Assembly: GCA_000231825.2 (NCBI GenBank)
Contig: JH720314.1
Span: 496,001 to 560,000 of the forward strand
Direction: 5' to 3'
DNA: 64,000 bases
Source of the DNA: Tetrahymena elliotti 4EA
Lineage: Eukaryota; Ciliophora; Oligohymenophorea; Hymenostomatida; Tetrahymenidae
Below, one piece after another: positions 28,349 to 43,578 of this stretch. The stretch's first letter is position 1, and the number at the start of each line of letters is the position of its first letter. The position numbers were made by a program, and so were the translations under genes. The notes beneath the pieces were generated by a model. That model was not told where the DNA came from, made no database searches, and saw only the letters and a program-made list of their open reading frames with translations.

Positions 28349-29471
28349 TAATTAATCAAACTTAATTTTTGTAAAGAAATTTATTTAAATATATTTTATA
28401 GTTACAATTATATTAGACATTTACTAATATTCAACAAAGTTAAATAAGTCAAATTACATTTTTCTTATTGTTTGTTAAAATATCTATCAATTAACTATTT
28501 TTATTAAGTAAAGGAAATTAAATTTTAGGCTTTTAATTAATATTTAGAATAAAAAATAAAATATTTTGATAGATAAACTAAAATATATTAAAAACAATAA
28601 AATCTTAGAATCAGAATATTTGTAATGTTTAGTTAGCATTACTTTCAATTAAAAAATGATGAAAAAATTTTTTGTTGTTTCAGATAATGCTAATTATTTG
28701 ACACTATTTTGAAAAATAGATTTCTTATTTACTTGAGATGCTAGATCTGAGAATTCTACAATATTTTAATAAGTATGGTATGAATACTTAAACAAATAAA
28801 ACAACTTTTTGATTTAAGAAATCAAATCACAATAATCTCATTGAAGAAAATCTTAAGTTGGATTTGAGAAACTTATTTCTTGGAACTAAAGATAACTCAA
28901 AATGTGCTTTTAATAATTATTTATAAACCAATTTTAATTTAGATATGTAAGGGAATAATTGAATTAAATTTAAAAAATTAAAAAAATAAGGAGTTGTTAT
29001 TAAAAATAAGTTTTAATTCAATACAATATAGAATATTTATATATACAAAAGAGACTGAGAATTAAAATAGAAATATTCTCTTTAAAATTTTTAATATTTG
29101 AAGAATGAGAGAAAAAAATTCTACTTTTCATTTATTTCTTTGAAAGAATGATTGATTATTTTATTGAAAAATAAAATAATTTGATTTGGATCTTTTAATG
29201 TTTTGATTATTAATTTTTTGATTAATTATAATGTAATCAAGGGCTTAGTTTACTGTATTTATATTTGTTTGATTGATTGATTTATTGTTTAATTGACTAT
29301 TAGAGTAAAAAATTCATAAAAGGTTTTATTATTTTATTTAAAAGTTTAATATAATTTGTTTGATTTTGCTAATTTATTTTATTAAATATTATTTATTTTA
29401 GAAAAAGTTAATCTAAAATGATATTTTGTTGAGATAGACAGTTAACTATTTGAAGCAGCTAGCTATCCTCT
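28349..29471. other. Intergenic between convergent genes
   Basis: AT-rich sequence with GATT-type simple runs (about 29265-29300). It separates two stop codons. No coding frame was recognised on either strand. Confidence 0.6.
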
Positions 29472-32669
<3,198 letters not shown>

Positions 32670-34199
32670 CTGAAATCAGTTGTATTCCTTCAGGCTCCAA
32701 AATTCCAAAAGCTTATTATGGTTGGGTGCTATTAGTTCATGACATCAAATTATTTTCCTTATAAAAATATTTGGCGATTAATAGTTTAACTGTATAAATT
32801 CAATTAGAATTATTCCGCCTAAAACTTATTGTTGTAAGAACACGCTAATGAAGATGTGAAATTAATTTTAAATATTCTCTAATATTTTTGAAGTAAATTA
32901 TTTCATGTATGAGCAACCATAAGCTTGAAGAGATGTTGGATGACCTAAAGTTTATCTAAATAATTTTTACATCTAAATTTCCTATCATTTTTGCTATAAA
33001 AACTTTGATTATATATCTATGTATCCAGATATTTTAGTATTGATTTAATACTATGCTTTTCTAATATATCTTAATTGATTTTTTTCTTTAATTTAATTTT
33101 TCTTCTTTTTTAATTTTTTTTTTTGCGAAATTAATTGAGTAATATCATTTATCTAATAGTAAGAACAGGGTTTAGCTTATAGCTCACACATTTGATTTTC
33201 TTCTACACTTAAAATTTCTCATCTACCTTGAAAACTTGTTTATGATTTTACCAGTCACCACTATTTTTTATTTTTGAAAGAAAAAATTGAGCGAGATAAT
33301 AAATAATTTTCATAGAATTAAAAATATAAAGAGGTAAATAAATAATTATATACTAGGAAATGCAATAAATTTACATATTTATTATTATATAACTAGAATA
33401 GCTTTTTTTTTTTCAGTCAAAATATTTTAATATATCAGTTTTCCTTCAGATATTATTTAAGACTTGTGGAATTAAATAACTTATCTCTAAGATTTGTCAC
33501 ATTTGACTTTTGTGGCTGATAGATAAATCCTTTTCGAATATTAAGTTTTGCAAAATAGATTTTTATATTCATGAAATAAATTTTGACACATTAATTTTTT
33601 AATTCATTAAAATCAATGGCTATTATGATAATTGTCTGGTCATAATTAAAAGTTAAATATCCTAGTAAGAATAAATATTTTGTTATCTAATTAAATTATC
33701 CTCATTAAAATAACTTTGATTTTAACATAATCTTTATTAAATATGTTTTATATAAAAAAAATCTAATTCAATCAAACACATTATTTTAAAAAAATATCTT
33801 TAGAAATGAATCTTAAGAACAAATCGAAGTATCTATTGTATATAAATTTTTATGATAAATATTTGCTAAAATTATTAGTTTTTAAATTGATATTTCTAAT
33901 TATAAACCATAAATGAAGAAGCATAATATCTTTCTCACCTATGAAAATATTCCAAAATAATAAATAAGATTATCCATTCAGTAGAACGCTAACATAAATA
34001 ATGATTGCAGATAAAAAATATATTAAATAAAAGATATATAAAATACAATATATTTTATTATTTTGTAAAAGAATGAGTGGTATTTTAATTATATTTGTGT
34101 TTAGATTGCAATAATTTTTGTGAAGATTAAATAAATAATTTAGTAAACAACCTGCAGTAAATGATCATTAATTTTATTAAAATTTAAGATAATATTTAA
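32670..34199. other. AT-rich intergenic, may hide PKG first exon
   Basis: No conserved protein was recognised here. The missing start exon of the kinase gene to the left should lie within the first few hundred bases. The stretch from the last readable kinase exon to about 32735 on the minus strand has no GT donor after its ATG, so the donor must be farther right. The remainder is promoter/3' flank. Confidence 0.5.
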
Positions 34200-36875
34200 T
34201 CAAAAATTTGCTATGTTTTTTGAGGGAGACTGTAAATATTAGTATCTTCTATGCATCATTTTATGGCAGAAGCTTTTAAATTCTCTGGCTGTTGAAAAAT
34301 TATAATCATATTAAAACCAAGTAAATGAGTTTTACTTTTAATAGATTATACTAGATTTAAAATCAGACATTTTGTAACAAATTCTTATGTAATATCTAGC
34401 TAAACCAAAAGGTACTAGTAAAACCCCTAAAGATATAACTACAACTAAATAAATTAAATGAACTAAAATTATAATTACAAGTAGCATTGTTAAATATAGT
34501 GTAACTAATAGCAGCATTATGATCAGGTTCAAAACTTTTACAAACCAAAGGAATAAATGTTAAAAAATAAGCACACAAACATTTTCTTTTTTCTTTATAA
34601 TCCAAGATTTGTTGAAGATATTTATGAAAGGCAAAAATATCACATCTAATAGAGACTTTCCAAGTAGAGGATTTTTTGAGCAAAATAACTTTAGTCTAAT
34701 ATAACATACAGGTTGGATGCAACTAAGTTAAAACGGACAGCAGCCATTCTACTCCATGTATTCCATAATGAATATTTCAGATGGATCTTCACATTCAACT
34801 CCAAGCTCATATAGATATCTTTAATAGTTATTCAAAGGATTTTAAACCTCTCCTGAATTATTAAAATTTTTTTATTAGCTTACATTGTTATACCCAAAAG
34901 CATCTGCATCTTTCATTTCTAGAACTATATCATTATTATGATTATAAGAAATATCGATTTTATTTTCGTCATTTTCTTTCTTGTTGCTAAATACAATAAT
35001 TTTGGACTTATTTTTATTAAAATCTGAATTTCTTTTTGAATTTAAAGGTGTTTCTTGAATATCTTCAACTAAAGGTTTATCTTAATTATTTTCCTTTTAG
35101 TTACTTAGATAAACGACATTTGATTTATTTTTTAAGTCAACCTTTTGAGAAGCAAAAAGATTAGATTGAGCTGAATTTTTGTCAACATCTTCTATAATTT
35201 TAGACTTATTTTGATTCAAATCTGAGTTTCTTTTTGAATTTGTAGGTGTTTCTTGAATATCTTCAACTAAACGTTTATTTTAATTGTTTTCCTTCTAGTT
35301 ACTTAGATAAATGACATTAGATTTATTTTTTAAGTCAACCTTTTGAGAAGTAAAAAGATTAGATTGAGTAGGAGTTTAATCAAAATCTTCTAAAACTATA
35401 ACTTTTTCTATTTAACTTTTATTATTTAATTGAATAACTTTGGAGTTATTTTGAGTTTAAAACTTATGAGAAATTTATAGTTTTGAATCATTGTTATTTT
35501 AATTTACATCCTCTATTTCAATCACTTTTTCTTCTTGATTTATTTATTTTATATCTGATTCATTAGCTATTGTTTTACTATTTTAGCCTATATTGATATT
35601 TTAGCTTTTTACTAGACTCTCATTCTTCTCTATCTTTACACTTTAATTGTCTTTTAAATTGCTTTCCTAATTTTCAACAGAAAATTAGCAGTTTTAAATA
35701 GAATTTATATATTTATTTATTATTAAATTTGGGTTTAAAATTTATATTTTTAAGTTATTACCTTGAGATTTACTATCAAAGTACACATCACTTTATTCTG
35801 TCTAATTATTACCATCTTTATTACTTTAATCATCATCTTCACTATCTTGATAAATATCTTTTTTTTCATTTTCTTTTTTGGTATTATTTTCAAGCGGAAT
35901 TTATATTTATAATTTATTATTCAAAAGATAATCTATACATGCTTACATATAATTAGTATTTTTTAAATTATTTTAATTGATCATTGTTAAATACATCTAA
36001 TAGAAAATATTAGATTTATTAATATTTATTAAATTATCAATTTTTCCTTATTTAATATAATCAGCAAATGTAAGCTAGTCTATATTATAAATATATTGAT
36101 TACTTAAATTTTGCCAATTTGAAAAAAGAAGAATTAACATTCCAACAATCTAAGTGTTATTTTATACATGAAATTCATTTTCGATAATTACTACAAATCT
36201 ATTCTTTAAATTATCTTTTAAATTGTCTTCTCTTTTTTAAATATCTTCAATTTTTTAACTTTCTATTGCTTTAAGCAAAAGCTTAGGTCTTTATTCATTC
36301 ATCAAATAATATTATAAGCTTTGCTTAATATTTAGCTCTGGAGGTAGATTTTCAGAAAATTTTATAGCTTGAATTACTTAAACTATTAATTCTACTTATT
36401 CTTATTGAGAAATATCTTCACTTGAGGATATTTACTCATCTAGAAACTCTATAATATTCTATGGTAAATATTCAATTTCTTAAAAAAAAAGATCATACTA
36501 ATCCTATTGTAAACACCAAAAATCTAAAATCTAAACAAAATATTATTAATGCCTTTTTGAAATGTCTTTAAGGTGCTCTAATTTCCCCTAAATACCTTTC
36601 TATTTTTAATGCTTTTTTACTTTAATAAATACAGTTTGGTGGGATTAAAAATTATATGCTTTGAGAGATATAGAATCTTGCTTCAATTTTAAGTAAGAAA
36701 CATCTTTGAATTTTTTCTAAGATTTAAGGCCTTCAATAATATGGAGTACAAACTCCTGCTCTACTTAAGTTGTGCTCAAAGCAAGTGTAAAATTATAGGA
36801 TTCATTAGATTGTGTAGAAAAATCAGCATTCACTGAAACATCTTCTTAATCATTAACATTTTTATTATCTCCCAT
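34200..36875 (-). CDS. Pseudokinase-like membrane protein with tandem repeat
   Basis: Family not firmly recognised. It starts at ATG 36875-36873 (MGDNKNVNDQEDVSVNADFS...). The first 330 or so residues follow the order of a protein kinase fold but lack its catalytic residues: TVFIKVKKH (like the VAIK strand), HQQYFVQILDF, DLFFQEIEYLPQNIIEFLDE (hinge-like), QVELIVQVIQAIKFSENL (helix-E-like), ELNIKQSLQYYLMNEQRPKL where HRDLKxxN would be, and QIVGMLILLFSNWQNL (helix-F-like). No glycine loop, HRD or DFG is present. The middle is Asn/Lys/Ser-rich and holds an in-frame duplication (see repeat). A short intron near 34860-34885 precedes GVECEDPSEIFIMEYMEQNG and a Cys-rich patch. The C-terminus is strongly hydrophobic (LIIMLLLVTLYLTMLLVIII; IYLVVVISLGVLLVPFGL), giving at least two membrane spans, and ends RYQYLQSPSKNIANF before TGA at 34202-34200. 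Confidence 0.6.
34998..35384 (-). repeat. 198-bp in-frame tandem duplication (2 copies)
   Basis: Two nearly identical copies lie 198 bp apart: for example, the block at 35151 recurs at 35349, and the one at 35101 recurs at 35299. Since 198 is 66 codons, the reading frame is kept. Each protein unit contains QSNLFxSQKVDLKNKSNV, then YLSNQKENNQ and VEDIQETPxNSKRNSD. Differences are few and mostly single bases, so the duplication looks recent. Confidence 0.85.
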
Positions 36876-37554
36876 AAAATCTAATCTATCTTTAAATAAA
36901 AAAAACTTAATTCTTTAGCTCTGTTTTCTAACAATTAATATGTGCTATGATATAGTTAGGTTTGATTGATATTTTTTATATTTTGGATTTTTTAATTAAA
37001 AAATCGAATAACAGATCACTCTCTATCAAATGTAGAATATTGGAGATCATTTAAACTGAATAGACTTTTAGAGAAGAATATTATTAATAGAATTGAATTA
37101 AAATTAAAAACAATATTTTAGTAAAATGTAAGCATTTGCTTAAACATTTTTCAAATTTCATAATATTTTATCAAATTAATTTAAAACCAAAAATATGATC
37201 GAATTATTTTATAAAGAAATCTCAAAATAATTATTATGGCCTTTTTAACGAACTGATACAAGTACTTACTTTAATTATTTTCTTTTTTTAGAGTATTACT
37301 TGATTGAAAAATAAAAATTTTGAATACAAATATTTTAAATTTTGATTGAAATTTCTGAGCAGTGTTCTTTTATTAATATGAAGAAGCATTTTGAGAATGA
37401 ATTTTTTAAATAAATACAATTTTAGAAAGGATTTTTGATACATATATATTTTTTGGTTATATTTACATTAAAATGATAAAGTTATAATGATAATTAAATA
37501 AAGGATAGTTTTAATTTATTATTAAATATAAATTCTAAGTAATTTTAATCTCAA
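36876..37554. other. Intergenic
   Basis: AT-rich spacer between the start of the pseudokinase-like gene and the stop of the coiled-coil gene to its right, both leftward. No exon was recognised. Confidence 0.6.
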
Positions 37555-39604
37555 TCAATCAAATTTATTCTAGTATGGATAAGAAATTCTTATTTTTGTA
37601 GGAGATGCGACTAGAGCATGTGTTAAGTTAACTGAATTTTCATTAGAATCGTCTGAGTTCAAGTTTGTTTCTTCATAATTTTTTAGTAATTTTTATTTGT
37701 TTTTCATCAAATTTTGGTAGTAGTCTTTGTCATTTTCATTTTTAACAACAGATTAATACTAATTATCTAAATATTATCTTGCTTTATTATTACTATTACT
37801 GTGACCAAAAAAGCTATGTTTTTTTATGTTACTTTACTTATCTTGATTTTGATAATCTTTTATTTATTAATCTACTGAGTTTTGATGAGAATCTGTTTGA
37901 ACTGATAACTGGTTATACAACTTTTCTTCAATAACCTGTAATTCATTTGGATCTTATAGTTAATCAACAAATAACCTCCCCTTTTCTTACATTTTATTAT
38001 ATTCATAATTTGTGCTATCAAAGCTGATTGGGGCTTTACTTGCTTGATCTGATTTAGTGTCAACAATTGTACACAAATTCTGACCACTATTTATAGTTAA
38101 TTAAGTTTGATGCTAATTTGCACCATCTAAATTTTAATTCAAAGGGCTTATTTTACTAAAGCAGCTGAGAAGAGGATTCTGCTTAGAAATAGGACTAAAT
38201 AATTAGCTATCATCAGTATTGATATTCTGAATTGAAAATTTTTGCTTTATTTTGCTAGTGTTCCCTGCTTTTTTGATATTGGTTGAGTTTATAGAAGAAG
38301 CTGATGATGAAGTGGCTAATCTTGGTCTTGGAAGGTTTTGATCTTTTAAGTTATTATTTATGTTTTTACCTCCACTGTTAGATGAAGAAGAGATTCTTTC
38401 ATTGTAGTTAAATTCATTTTATGAAGGAGTTTATATTATTTTTTTATTTTGTGTTTATTGCATTCTTTGATTAGGGGAATAACTGCTATTTTATTATGGT
38501 TTACTATTTTTTTATTAGCCAGACTGCTATTCTAAATATGAAGATTGGTTCATTTAAATTAATTTCCTTAAAACCATGACTTCTTTTTACATTTGGCGAA
38601 CACTTTCTTCCTTTAGCTTTAATTAATGTTCTTTATCATCAATTTATTATTTAAAAGCTTGGTAGTCATGTATTTAATGAAGAGATTCAAACTTTTTATC
38701 TAAAATATTATTGTGATTTTCTATATTTTGATGGATATCTCTTAATTATAAGAGTATTTATTTGTTTTCTTATTCAACTCTCTTTATTTACTGGGCCTTA
38801 TCTATTATCTCATCCCATTCTTTCATCACTTTTTCCTTGCTTTAATCCAAGAACTATTGTTATTTACTGAATTTTTCTTTTATTTATACTTGGTTATTCT
38901 TTTTCTCTTATAAAATGTTTTCTTTCTCACTTATCCTAGAGCATATTGCTTAAATTTATAGTGTCTTTTCATATTCAAGTTGTTCATGCTTTTACATTTT
39001 TATGTTTTACTTTTAATTAAACTATTGTCTTTCTTATTGGAGCATTATTTCTTTCTGTTTTAGCTTTTTCAAGTTAAGGTCTACTTCTTATTTTTCTGCA
39101 AATAAATGTTTTTCTCTGATCTCTATCTACTTTTCTCTTTCTTATACCTGATTCTTCATTTAAGCAAGTTTGAAATGAGCATCCTCCTAGGTTTGAGAGC
39201 AATTAGATTGTATATTCTTTAATTTTTTAGAATTTTTAAGGAGGCATTGTTCCCTTTCTACAAGATTTTGTTCCCATTTATCAAATAAATCAAGGAGTTT
39301 ATTAATTTTACGATTGAATAACTTGGGATCCTTAGTTTCACTTAGCTAGTCTATAACTCTTTGCATTTAAATTAGGTAATCTAATTATAGTTGCTGCTGT
39401 AATTTTTTATTATTTCTATTATTAGGAATGCTAGAATTCCAAAATAAATGGCTTACTTATAATTTGTCTTTCCAACAATTTAATAATATCTTCAAGTGCA
39501 AAATTAGAAATTAAATTATTGAAATTTAATTTATGTGATCGTTTATTAACCAAACTTTATAATTAATTTTTATTTTTATGTAATTTGCTTTATTTGTTTA
39601 CCAT
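37555..39604 (-). CDS. Coiled-coil protein with Ser/Asn/Gln-rich tail
   Basis: Family not recognised. It starts at ATG 39604-39602 (MVNKQSKLHKNKNQLQSLVN...). A 76-nt intron (GTAAGCC...AATTAG, ending near 39400) restores the frame and gives KLLERQIINYLIQMQRVIDQ followed by LSETKDP. The next 300 or so residues (about 39390-38550) are a helical, Lys/Glu/Gln/Leu-rich coiled coil (INKLLDLFDKWEQNLVEREQ; similar heptads through 38600). From about 38500 to 37900 the protein becomes Ser/Asn/Pro-rich, with ISSSSNSGGKNINNN and PRPRLATSSSASSINSTN as clear low-complexity patches. It closes with LVASPTKIRISYPYQNKFD and TGA at 37557-37555. No membrane segment, signal peptide or catalytic motif was seen. The start lies only 279 bp from the start of the GNAT-like gene on the other strand, so the two share a short divergent promoter. 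A cytoskeletal role is possible from composition only. Confidence 0.65.
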
Positions 39605-39883
39605 ATATTTCAGTTAAAAGCGATTTTAATACAAATATCTAACTTTTTTTAAAACCATTTTTTTCTTTTTATTTTTATCCCATCTTTCTTTTAAATTTTA
39701 AATTTTTAAAAATCTAATAAAATAAATATTTGTTCCATGTCAATTTATTTTTTAAATAAGTTTATTATTGCTTGCTTTATTGAATTTTATAAGTAAAAAA
39801 TATCTTCTTTAATATTGCACCAATTGTTCTATCTATTTTTAATTTTAATTTTAAATCTGCAAATCATATTAAAGCTGTAAAAA

Positions 39884-41195
39884 ATGATAGAAAACAGATA
39901 TATAATTTAAGAATTCAAACCAAGCTTTGAAAAGAAACTTTAGGACTTTGAAAATTCTTTTGTGACCAATACCCTTTTAGTTAGCTTGATTAAAATAAAT
40001 AGAAGTTATGAAAAAGTTACTTATGAGGATTATTTTAATTAAAAATATGGAGAAGGATTTATCTTGCTCTTGTTGGATAAAGAAAATAATGACGAGCTAG
40101 TAGGAAAAGTTTTATTTGGAATCAAAGAAGTTATAATTAACAAAAAAAAGGTTAAAGCTACCTACATACATGAAATGAGATTTGGATAAGCCTGTAAAAA
40201 TAACTTAGTAGTTTAATAGAAGTTTATAGAGTATGGTTTATAAAAAGCTGTGAAATAGTATTAATGCTAATTAGCATATTTAGCGTTCGATAAAAATAAA
40301 ATATCGGATTTTAAAGATTTATTTGAAAGGGAGCTGAAATTTTAAAAAGTTGGAGAAATTATTTCATAAATTTAAATGTAAAATAATATCATATAGCTCT
40401 AGGATGTAATAGGAGATGACTTAAAATTCAGAGAAATTCTACCTCAAGAAGCATAAGAATTTCATAGTAAATTATAAGATAAATAAAGTGAAGACTTTTA
40501 TTGTAAATAAATATTTGATAATGATTAAATTAAAACATTCGCTTTTGCTAATGAAGATAATTCTAATGTATATGGACTTAGTGTTTATTTTGATGATAAA
40601 AGATTCTCAACAAACTTCTCAAGATTTATAATTAGTTCTAAGCTTCATTAAAATAAACTTTTTATTAAATTATTTTATTTATTTATAAATGTATTTTTTG
40701 CAGCTTTGCTTTTTACTGAAAAAAGTGAAGAAGGATTGCGAAATGATGACCTCAAATATAAAATAATTATTTATCTTGGACTAAACATAGGTATTTGTCT
40801 TGCTTTTTATCAAGTATAAAAGGCATTTAAAAAGTTTTCAGGTTCAGTAGGAAGAATTTTTAAGCCAATAGAAATTGAGAAAGAAGCACAACCTTGTAAT
40901 TAATATTGATAAATTTATATTTAAAAATTTATAAAATAATTTAACAGAAACAAAGAAGAGAGAAATATTTGAGACCCTTATTAGAAATGTATAAGGAATT
41001 TGCTTTTAGAATAAAACAAGTTAAATAAGGGTAGATATGGATACAAGATTAGATCATTTGGATTATTTTAACTAGAAAAGTTGCTTCACTCCCTATAATG
41101 CAAATACTTTACATGTTTATGCAGCAAAATTGAATAGTGAAGATATCAATTTCAATGATATAAAGCTTTTGAGTGTTGATCCAAGAGATTTTTGA
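39884..41195 (+). CDS. GNAT-like protein with C-terminal membrane segments
   Basis: Probable member of the GCN5-related N-acetyltransferase fold. The ATG at 39884 (MIENRYIIQEFKPSFEKKLQ...) opens a single exon of about 340 codons to about 40900. A 60-odd-nt intron (GTAATTAATATTGATAAAT...TTTAACAG) then joins the last exon, ending SVDPRDF at TGA 41193-41195. Fold cues: GFILLLLDKENNDELVGKVL (strand pair), ATYIHEMRFGQ (strand 4), a helix-like KFIEYGLQKAV, then CQLAYLAFDKNKISDFKDLF and FERELKFQKVGE, resembling the 'YxxxGF' end. The acetyl-CoA loop, normally R/Q-x-x-G-x-G/A, reads QACKNNLVV and lacks the glycines, so activity is doubtful. After the GNAT part come FSTNFSRFIISSKLHQNK and two hydrophobic segments (LFIKLFYLFINVFFAALLF and IIIYLGLNIGICLAFY), suggesting a membrane-bound protein. 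The substrate is unknown. Confidence 0.65.
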
Positions 41196-41680
41196 GCATA
41201 ATATAAATTTTCCTTTATTTTAGTTAAGAGGCTAAAGCCTCTATCTGGCATTTAAATCAAAAAAAAACTAATTAAAATAAATTAAGTAGTGATTTTATAT
41301 TTATTTTTTATTATTTTAAATTAATAAGTCATTTACAATTTATTTTATCATTTTATATTATTTTATTTGAAATATTTTTTTAAGCTTAAAAATACCAAAA
41401 ATTTACAAATATAAATTTTTTATTTTTAAATGCTGAGTCCTACCAAGACACAGCTAATGCACTGTTAGCGAACATAGCAACTTTTGTTTAGTGTATTAGA
41501 ATGAGTTATGGATTGGTATCAAATTTATTGAGAGAAAATTAAAGAGTAAAGAAGAAAGCGACGAAAAGAGTCAAATTTAGAAAGATAAGATTAGTTAAAA
41601 GAAAAATCATAAGAACCCTTTTAATAAAACAAAGAAAAATTAAAAAATTGAAATTAAAGATAAATAAAAAAGATACTAAA
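41196..41680. other. Intergenic upstream of RPS2
   Basis: AT-rich spacer with a short less AT-rich patch at about 41430-41470. No exon was matched. It contains the promoter and 5' UTR of the ribosomal protein gene; the purine-rich run before 41680 precedes an AAAATG start. Confidence 0.5.
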
Positions 41681-43578
41681 ATGGCTCAAAGAACTGAAAA
41701 GAGAGGTACTTAAATTTGATTAATTTTCATTTATTTCACAATGGCAAGTTGATTTAAAACTCTAAATAATAAAAGCCATGATCATCAATAAATAAGTTCA
41801 TACTAAATTCTACTTTTTAAATATTAGGCTTCGGTAACAAGAAGGGACCCAGAGGTGACAGAAGAGGTAGATATTATCAAAATCTATGATATAATTTTTT
41901 CCAAAAATTCATAAATATGCAAGTATGGTTTCCCTTCAAGTGAAGCTCGGTATTGTTAATATTTAATAGCTTGATATTGAAAATAGTAATTAAGCGGATC
42001 TATGATGAAAATAGATTTTTGGCCAGATTAAAATTCTGATGACTAACAAAATTGCAAACATAAAAAAATAATAATTAGTTGGTATTAAATGAGAAGTTCA
42101 TAATTTCGAATATGATTTTTAATGGAAACTTGAAATAATTAATCAAGTCATATTTGTATGAAAGCTAAGATATGTTACAAAAAAAGCTCATATCTATAAA
42201 AATAAATGAAATTTAATATTACTCTCACTATTTGTTCAAATCAAAAATAATGGCAGAAATACTAAGTAAAAATAGTAATAACAAATAATAAAATACTCAG
42301 TTTAAAAATCAACCAATTGAAATTATATCTTAAACAAGAGTTAAAAGATCAATCCAACTCCTTTGACTTTGAAGATAAGCAAAAATAATTATTTTTCATC
42401 ATTTTCACTCATATTACTAATAGTGAGAAATTTAAGAAATCAGAAAATCTCTAATGAAAATTTGCAATTCAAAATAAATAGAAATCTTGTTGAATAATTC
42501 TAAATGGGCAATAATAATTATATCTAGATCTTTTTGAAATATTAATCAATCAATATTCAGCTATAGTTTAATATGCAATACACCTTAATAATGATTTGTC
42601 ACTCCCTTGGAAACTAGCTTATTTATTTATGAATTTTATGGGCAATTAATTTTTTACAAAGAGTTTTCTAAAAATAATTTTTTTAATAGGTGACAAGAAC
42701 GACTGGTAACCTCAAACCAAGTTAGGTAGACTCGTCAAGTACGGTAAGATTACCTCTTTGGACGAAATCTTCAAATTCTCTGTCCCCATCAAGGAGCCTG
42801 AAATCATCGATCACTTCTTCCCCAAGAACAAGGACGTCCAAAGTGAACACAAGCTCATGGAAGAAGTCTTGTAAATCACCCCCGTCCAAAAGCAAACCCA
42901 AGCCGGTCAAAGAACCAGATTCAAAGGTTTCGTCGTTGTTGGTGACAGCAACGGACACATTGGTCTCGGCTGGAAGGTTGCTAAGGAAGTCCAAGGTAAA
43001 TAGATAACTAATTTTTTTAGCTAAGCTGTATATTAAAAATCTCTTTCTATAAATCAATAGGTGCTATTAAGGGTGCTATTACTCACGCCAAGTTGAACAT
43101 GGTCCCCGTCAGAAAGGGTTATTGGGGTAACAAGATCGCTAACGCTCACACCATTCCCCAAAAGATCACCGGTAAGTCTGGTTCCGTCAGAATTAGATTA
43201 GTCCCTGCCCCCAGAGGTACTGGTATCGTTGCCGCTCCCATCCCCAAGAAGGTCTTACAATTCGCTGGTGTCCAAGATATCTACACCTCTTCTTAAGGTT
43301 GCACCAGAACTAGAGGTAACTTCTTGAAGGCTACTTACTACGCTTTGGCCAACACCTACAGATATCTTACTCCCGATTTCTGGGGTAAGCCTGAAGACAA
43401 CGAACTTCCCTTCGAAACTTTCTCTGAATTCTTACACTCCAAGGGTACCAAGAAGGAAAACAAGCCTCTTGAAAAGAGAGAAAAGAAGCACTTCGACAGA
43501 CCCAGAAGAGAACACAGTGACAGACAACCCAGAGGTGAAAGAAGAACTGAAGAAGCTGCCACCACTGAAGCTCAATGA
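41681..43578 (+). CDS. RPS2: 40S ribosomal protein S2 (uS5)
   Basis: Small-subunit ribosomal protein uS5, which lies near the mRNA entry channel and acts in decoding fidelity. Four exons fit with exact phase: 41681-41705, 41828-41866, 42690-42995 and 43061-43578. The product begins [20 protein letters not shown] and continues [17 protein letters not shown]. It contains the double-stranded-RNA-binding S5 motif ([20 protein letters not shown] then [17 protein letters not shown]) and the S5 C-terminal domain ([40 protein letters not shown]). The C-terminus is an extended basic/acidic tail ([17 protein letters not shown], then [18 protein letters not shown]) ending AATTEAQ at TGA. Codon use differs sharply from its neighbours: C-ending codons, AAG and CAA dominate and TAA/TAG glutamines are rare, as expected for a very highly expressed ciliate gene. 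The 823-nt second intron is long. Confidence 0.97.
41867..42689 (+). other. Long RPS2 intron 2 (823 nt)
   Basis: Bounded by GTAGAT and TTTAATAG with in-phase flanking exons. Host introns of ribosomal protein genes often carry snoRNAs. A C-box-like ATGATGA at about 42001 and a D-box-like CTGA at about 42037 are present, but they are too close together for a normal box C/D snoRNA and I see no convincing terminal stem. I therefore annotate only the intron. Confidence 0.8.

Noticed and set aside
42722..43057. Minus-strand 111-codon open frame
   Set aside because: It is exactly antisense to RPS2 exon 3; the plus strand encodes an unmistakable uS5 domain.
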